Made by a program: the position numbers and the translations under genes. Positions 13,236-16,407 of a stretch of DNA of 16,407 nt are shown here, one piece after another. This DNA is from Candidatus Faecivivens stercoripullorum (GTDB lineage Bacteria > Bacillota > Clostridia > Oscillospirales > Ruminococcaceae), in the NCBI GenBank assembly GCA_018715285.1, contig DVLW01000190.1, forward strand, positions 1 through 16,407, in the 5' to 3' direction. A model generated the notes under the pieces. The model ran no database searches. It was not told the DNA's origin and saw nothing but the letters and a program-made list of their open reading frames with translations. Within the stretch, counting starts at the first letter, position 1. Every line of letters starts with the position of its first letter.

Positions 13236-15878
13236 TCAGTCTTCCTGAGCCATCTGTCCAACCAGACTGTCCAGAATAGCCATTGCCTCGTCGACCTTGA
13301 ACGGATCGCCGACACCACCCTGAGCGGTATCAGGACGTCCGCCGCCTTTACCGCCGGTCACAGCGCAGACTTCCTTGATGATCTTACCGGCATGAACACC
13401 CTTCTTAACTGCTTCAGGGCCAACCATGCAGACAAACATCGGTTTTTCCTTGCTGCCGCCGCAGATCAGCGTGCAGGAACGGGGGAACAGGTCGCGCAGT
13501 TTGTCACCCATCATACGGATACGTTCAATCGGAGTTCCGGGAATCGAAACATTGAACACTGCAACACCCTTGACACGACGGACATCACGACGCAGCTGTT
13601 CCAGCTGACCTTCTGCCAGACGGCCGTTAAGCATGGCAATCTCACGGGCGCTGTCTTTGAGTTCAGCAGCCATCTGCTCCAGTTTATGAGGCAGTTCAGC
13701 AGGAGAGGATTTGACAACTGCAGCCGCAGCAGCCAGAGAGTTCTTGAGGCCTTCTGCCATCGACAGGAAGTTGAAGCCGGTAACTGCTTCAATTCTTCTT
13801 ACACCAGCTGCAACCGATGCTTCGGATACGATCTTGAACAGACCGACCTCACCGGTATTGCTGACATGGGTACCGCCGCACAGTTCCATCGAATAATCGC
13901 CAATCCGTACGACACGGACAGTGCTGCCGTATTTTTCGGAGAAGAGTGCCATTGCACCTTCTTTACGGGCAGTTTCCAGATCCTCTTCATAGTTTTCAAC
14001 CGGAATGCATTCCATAATCTTATGGTTAATCATGCCTTCAACAGCCGAAATCTCTGCATGGGTCATCGGTTCAAAATGGGTAAAGTCAAAGCGGACTACA
14101 TGTCCGTCAACCAACTGACCAGCCTGATGGACATGATCGCCCAGTACCGCACGGAGTGCAGCCTGCAGCAGATGTGCAGCAGTATGGTTGCGCATAATGG
14201 ACAGACGGCGTTCTACGTCTACTTCAGCATGAACTTTTTCGCCCAGTTCGATGGTGCCTTCTGCAACCATACCGATATGGACAATCTGACCGGTAGGCAT
14301 TTTCTTCATTGCGGTAACCCGGACAACACCTTTTTCACCGCGAATCAGACCGGTATCCGAAACCTGGCCGCCCGATTCGGTATAGAAAGGAGTCTCAGGA
14401 AGGACAACCAGTACTTCAGTACCTTCGGTTGCCAATTCAACCGGAGCACCATTGCTGAGCAGACCAGCAACTTCGGTATCACACTGTTTAACCTCATAAC
14501 CGACAAACTTGGTTTCAATCTGCGGCAGATCAAGCTGTTCGCTGTCCCAGGAAGAGCCGCCCTTTGCCAAGAAGTTCTCACGGGAACGGGTCTTCTGTTC
14601 CTTCATATATGCTTCAAAGCCTGCGACGTCAACCGTAAAGTTCTTTTCTGCAACAATATCCTGGGTCAGGTCAACCGGGAATCCATAGGTATCGTACAGT
14701 TTGAAGACATCCTCACCGCTCAGAACACGGCCGTTATCAGCAGCAACCTTGTCCATCAGCTGACGGAGCAGGTCAAGACCTTTGCCGATGGTCTTGTCGA
14801 AAGCCTCTTCTTCGTTATAGATAACCTTTTTGATATAGCTGGCCTTTTCGGTCAGTTCAGGGTATGCCGACAGGTTTTCATGTGCAACGGTATCGACGAC
14901 CTGATACAGGAACGGTACGTCAATTCCCAGTAATTTGCCATGACGTGCTGCTCTTCTGAGCAGACGGCGCAGGACATAGCCGCGGCCTTCATTGGAAGGA
15001 GTGACACCATCCGCCAGCATAAAGGTGCAGGAACGGATATGGTCGGTGATAACACGCAGTGAGATATCGGTCTTTTCATTATCGCCGTAATGAACACCGG
15101 CAATCTCAGAAATCTTCTTCATGATGTTCTGGACGGTGTCAACCTCAAACAGGTTGTCGACATCCTGCATGATGCAGGCAATTCTTTCCAGACCCATACC
15201 GGTATCGATATTCGGCTTAGCCATCCGTTCATAGTGGCCCTCACCGTCAGAGTCAAACTGAGAAAATACCAGGTTCCAGAATTCTACATAACGGTCACAG
15301 TCACATCCAGGTCCACAGGTAGGTTTGCCGCATCCGCGTGCCTCGCCGCGGTCAAAGTAAATCTCCGAGCAGGGGCCGCAGGGACCGGAACCATGCTCCC
15401 AGAAGTTATCTTCCTTGCCCAGACGGACAATTCTTTCAGGAGCAACGCCAACTTCTTTGGTCCAGATATCAAACGCCTCGTCATCATCCTGATAGATGGT
15501 TACCCACAGGCGGTCAATCGGCAGTTCAAGAACCTTAGTAATGAATTCCCAAGCCCAGGCAGTTGCTTCATGTTTGAAGTAATCGCCGAACGAGAAGTTG
15601 CCCAGCATCTCAAAATAGGTGCCATGACGGGCAGTTTTACCGATATGTTCGATATCTTCGGTACGGACACATTTCTGGCAGGTTGTGACACGGGTATTGG
15701 GAGGAGTAGCCTGACCGAGGAAGAATTTCTTCAGCGGTGCCATACCGGAGTTGATAAGCAGAAGGCTGGTATCATCTTTCGGAGGAATCAGGGGTGCGCT
15801 GGCCATACGGGTATGTCCCTTGCCTTCAAAAAAGGAAAGGTATTTTTCGCGCAGGTCATTCAAACTTGTCCACTGCAT
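13236..15878 (-). CDS. alaS: Alanyl-tRNA synthetase
   Basis: An 880-residue class II synthetase that charges tRNA-Ala. The N-terminal catalytic domain starts LNDLREKYLSFFEGKGHTRM, with RVTTCQKCVRTEDIEHIGKT, NFSFGDYFK and a Cys-rich stretch CGKPTCGPGCDCDRY typical of Firmicutes. The editing domain zinc ligands are intact: HTAAH (His565, His569) and CGGTH (Cys667, His671), matching the known E. coli positions within one residue. A C-terminal DHHA1-type region ends with GGKGGGRPDTAQGG. The length is standard. The ATG at 15878 follows AAAGGAAG with 8 nt spacing. The gene is controlled by a T-box leader and probably heads a transcript including the HIT and PRT genes. Confidence 0.98.
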   Translation of the reverse strand: MQWTSLNDLREKYLSFFEGKGHTRMASAPLIPPKDDTSLLLINSGMAPLKKFFLGQATPPNTRVTTCQKCVRTEDIEHIGKTARHGTYFEMLGNFSFGDYFKHEATAWAWEFITKVLELPIDRLWVTIYQDDDEAFDIWTKEVGVAPERIVRLGKEDNFWEHGSGPCGPCSEIYFDRGEARGCGKPTCGPGCDCDRYVEFWNLVFSQFDSDGEGHYERMAKPNIDTGMGLERIACIMQDVDNLFEVDTVQNIMKKISEIAGVHYGDNEKTDISLRVITDHIRSCTFMLADGVTPSNEGRGYVLRRLLRRAARHGKLLGIDVPFLYQVVDTVAHENLSAYPELTEKASYIKKVIYNEEEAFDKTIGKGLDLLRQLMDKVAADNGRVLSGEDVFKLYDTYGFPVDLTQDIVAEKNFTVDVAGFEAYMKEQKTRSRENFLAKGGSSWDSEQLDLPQIETKFVGYEVKQCDTEVAGLLSNGAPVELATEGTEVLVVLPETPFYTESGGQVSDTGLIRGEKGVVRVTAMKKMPTGQIVHIGMVAEGTIELGEKVHAEVDVERRLSIMRNHTAAHLLQAALRAVLGDHVHQAGQLVDGHVVRFDFTHFEPMTHAEISAVEGMINHKIMECIPVENYEEDLETARKEGAMALFSEKYGSTVRVVRIGDYSMELCGGTHVSNTGEVGLFKIVSEASVAAGVRRIEAVTGFNFLSMAEGLKNSLAAAAAVVKSSPAELPHKLEQMAAELKDSAREIAMLNGRLAEGQLEQLRRDVRRVKGVAVFNVSIPGTPIERIRMMGDKLRDLFPRSCTLICGGSKEKPMFVCMVGPEAVKKGVHAGKIIKEVCAVTGGKGGGRPDTAQGGVGDPFKVDEAMAILDSLVGQMAQED

Positions 15879-15941
15879 GGGAACAACTTCCTTTCATTGT
15901 TACAGTTTTAGAGATTATGGGATACAGACCGGTCATAAAAA

Positions 15942-15975
15942 CAAAAAGGATTCCATCCCGCAAGGGACGAAATCC
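15942..15975 (-). terminator. T-box-controlled terminator of alaS
   Basis: On the minus strand GGATTTCGTCCC (15975-15964) pairs over 12 bp, with two G-T pairs, with GGGATGGAATCC (15959-15948) around a 4-nt loop. TTTTTGTTTTT follows. It lies directly downstream of the T-box sequence, and its left arm would be used by the antiterminator. Confidence 0.93.
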
Positions 15976-16212
15976 TGTCGTTTCCGTGGTACCACCCTAA
16001 ATGAAGAAAATACCCCTTTGTGGGGAAATTTCTCCTCTTTATCTTCCCTAACGCGGAAGGTACGCCGTTCATTACACGGGGCTCCCAGACGGCACGCAGG
16101 CGTTCCCAGCTGCACTGCCTTTCAGAAGCATTTTCAGAAAATGAAAAGCGGCGTGCTCTCTTGTGCGGGACACTGCCAGCTGGATCTGTTCTCAGCCGGT
16201 CGATATTTTACA
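15942..16212 (-). promoter_or_regulatory. T-box leader (tRNA-Ala-sensing) of alaS
   Basis: The roughly 270-nt leader carries the diagnostic T-box AGGGTGGTACCACGG at 15998-15984. Its UGGU would pair with the ACCA end of uncharged tRNA-Ala, whose discriminator base is A. A long stem I is supported by UCCCGCAC (16170-16163) facing GUGC-AGCU-GGGA (16115-16104); the bulged GCU (16110-16108) is a candidate Ala specifier. AGAGAG follows at about 16160. A 12-bp terminator stem lies at 15948-15975. Uncharged tRNA-Ala should favour the antiterminator and turn alaS on. The class is sure; the specifier is not. Confidence 0.93.
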
Positions 16213-16218
16213 GAAAAC

Positions 16219-16247
16219 ATTATAACGCGCCCCAGCCCGCTTGTCAA
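16219..16247 (-). promoter_or_regulatory. Consensus promoter of the alaS leader
   Basis: On the minus strand the -35 is TTGACA (16247-16242), spacer 17 bp, and the -10 is TATAAT (16224-16219). The predicted transcript start is near 16212, which sets the T-box leader at about 330 nt before the alaS ATG. Confidence 0.88.
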
Positions 16248-16319
16248 GCGGGTTTGAAAGGATTTTCGCTTCAAAAATGTAGGTGTTACAATGATGTATG
16301 ACAAATAAGAAAAAAAGAG

Positions 16320-16393
16320 TAGCGAATAGAAGCAACCTGTGGTAAGGTAGTGTTGTCCAGACAAAACCGAAAGGCAGGTGCAACTATTCGCTA
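16320..16393. repeat. Long-armed inverted repeat at the right edge
   Basis: TAGCGAATAG (16320-16329) and CTATTCGCTA (16384-16393) are perfect inverted copies; with two mismatches and one inserted base the similarity extends inward to about 18 bp (GCAACCT against AGGTGC). Inside lies a smaller dyad TTGTC-CA-GACAA (16353-16364). The right arm ends on the A of a possible ATG start. It may be a structured leader or an end of a mobile element that continues beyond the window. The 70 nt before it (16248-16319) show only a possible -10 (TACAAT at 16288-16293). Confidence 0.6.
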
Positions 16394-16407
16394 TGAATAC
16401 TATAACA
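16393..16407 (+). CDS. Possible start of a plus-strand gene, cut by the right edge
   Basis: Five codons (MNTIT) are open to the edge from an ATG at 16393. AAAGGCAGGTG lies 12-24 nt upstream, a rather loose spacing. Only the long inverted repeat and its position opposite the alaS promoter support a gene here. Too short to identify. Confidence 0.3.

Noticed and set aside
13392..14933. Plus-strand open frame of 513 codons inside alaS
   Set aside because: It is entirely antisense to alaS codons; its Cys/His/Asn-rich composition is the mirror of the alaS frame and it has no recognised domain or ribosome binding site.
1..16407. CRISPR array, tRNA/rRNA genes, complete insertion sequence or phage genes
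   Set aside because: No regular direct repeats, no cloverleaf or rRNA sequence, and no transposase, integrase or phage structural motifs were seen on either strand.

Overview
The window looks like chromosomal DNA from a Gram-positive Clostridia bacterium (Bacillota), most likely an Oscillospirales/Ruminococcaceae-type gut anaerobe. The case rests on an alaS gene behind a T-box leader, strong AAGGAGG-type ribosome binding sites, sigma-A promoters at or near consensus (TTGACA, 17 bp, TATAAT), an ECF sigma/DUF4179-type anti-sigma pair, and a clostridial-style D-Ala-D-Ala ligase with a membrane-anchored MurF-like ligase. The genus is inference. Nearly everything is on the minus strand; the clear exception is one glycoside hydrolase at 6212-7966.

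Layout, left to right. (1) 1-619: the N-terminal half of an unrecognised helical protein running off the left edge. (2) 732-2069: rmuC, a membrane-anchored coiled-coil DNA-maintenance protein. (3) 2169-6036: a probable envelope operon read right to left: alpha/beta hydrolase, membrane-fused MurF-like Mur ligase, D-Ala-D-Ala ligase and a 71-residue orphan protein, ending at a hairpin terminator. Its promoter at 6074-6102 is back to back with that of (4), a cytoplasmic GH2 glycosidase (6212-7966) closed by a bidirectional terminator. (5) 8032-8688: a DUF4867-like, possibly cupin-fold protein with its own promoter and a leader holding two hairpins. (6) 8886-11094: anti-sigma and ECF sigma genes overlapping by 23 nt, with a plausible self-recognised promoter. 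(7) 11280-11483: a tiny XRE regulator next to a 16-bp perfect palindrome. (8) 11633-12118: a GNAT acetyltransferase with a TTG start. (9) 12242-15878: alaS, a HIT-family protein and an adenine-PRT-like gene, led by the T-box. (10) 16320-16407: an inverted-repeat region and perhaps the first codons of a plus-strand gene at the right edge.

The best-linked gene set is ddl with the MurF-like ligase: the first makes D-Ala-D-Ala and the second would attach it to the UDP-MurNAc-tripeptide. The MurF-like protein lacks the usual soluble substrate-binding domain and has membrane helices instead. The sigma/anti-sigma pair is a self-contained envelope or stress switch. I see no phage genes, complete insertion sequence, CRISPR array, tRNA or rRNA. 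The least explained parts are the right-edge inverted repeat, the membrane MurF, the small protein after ddl, and the structured leader of the DUF4867-like gene.
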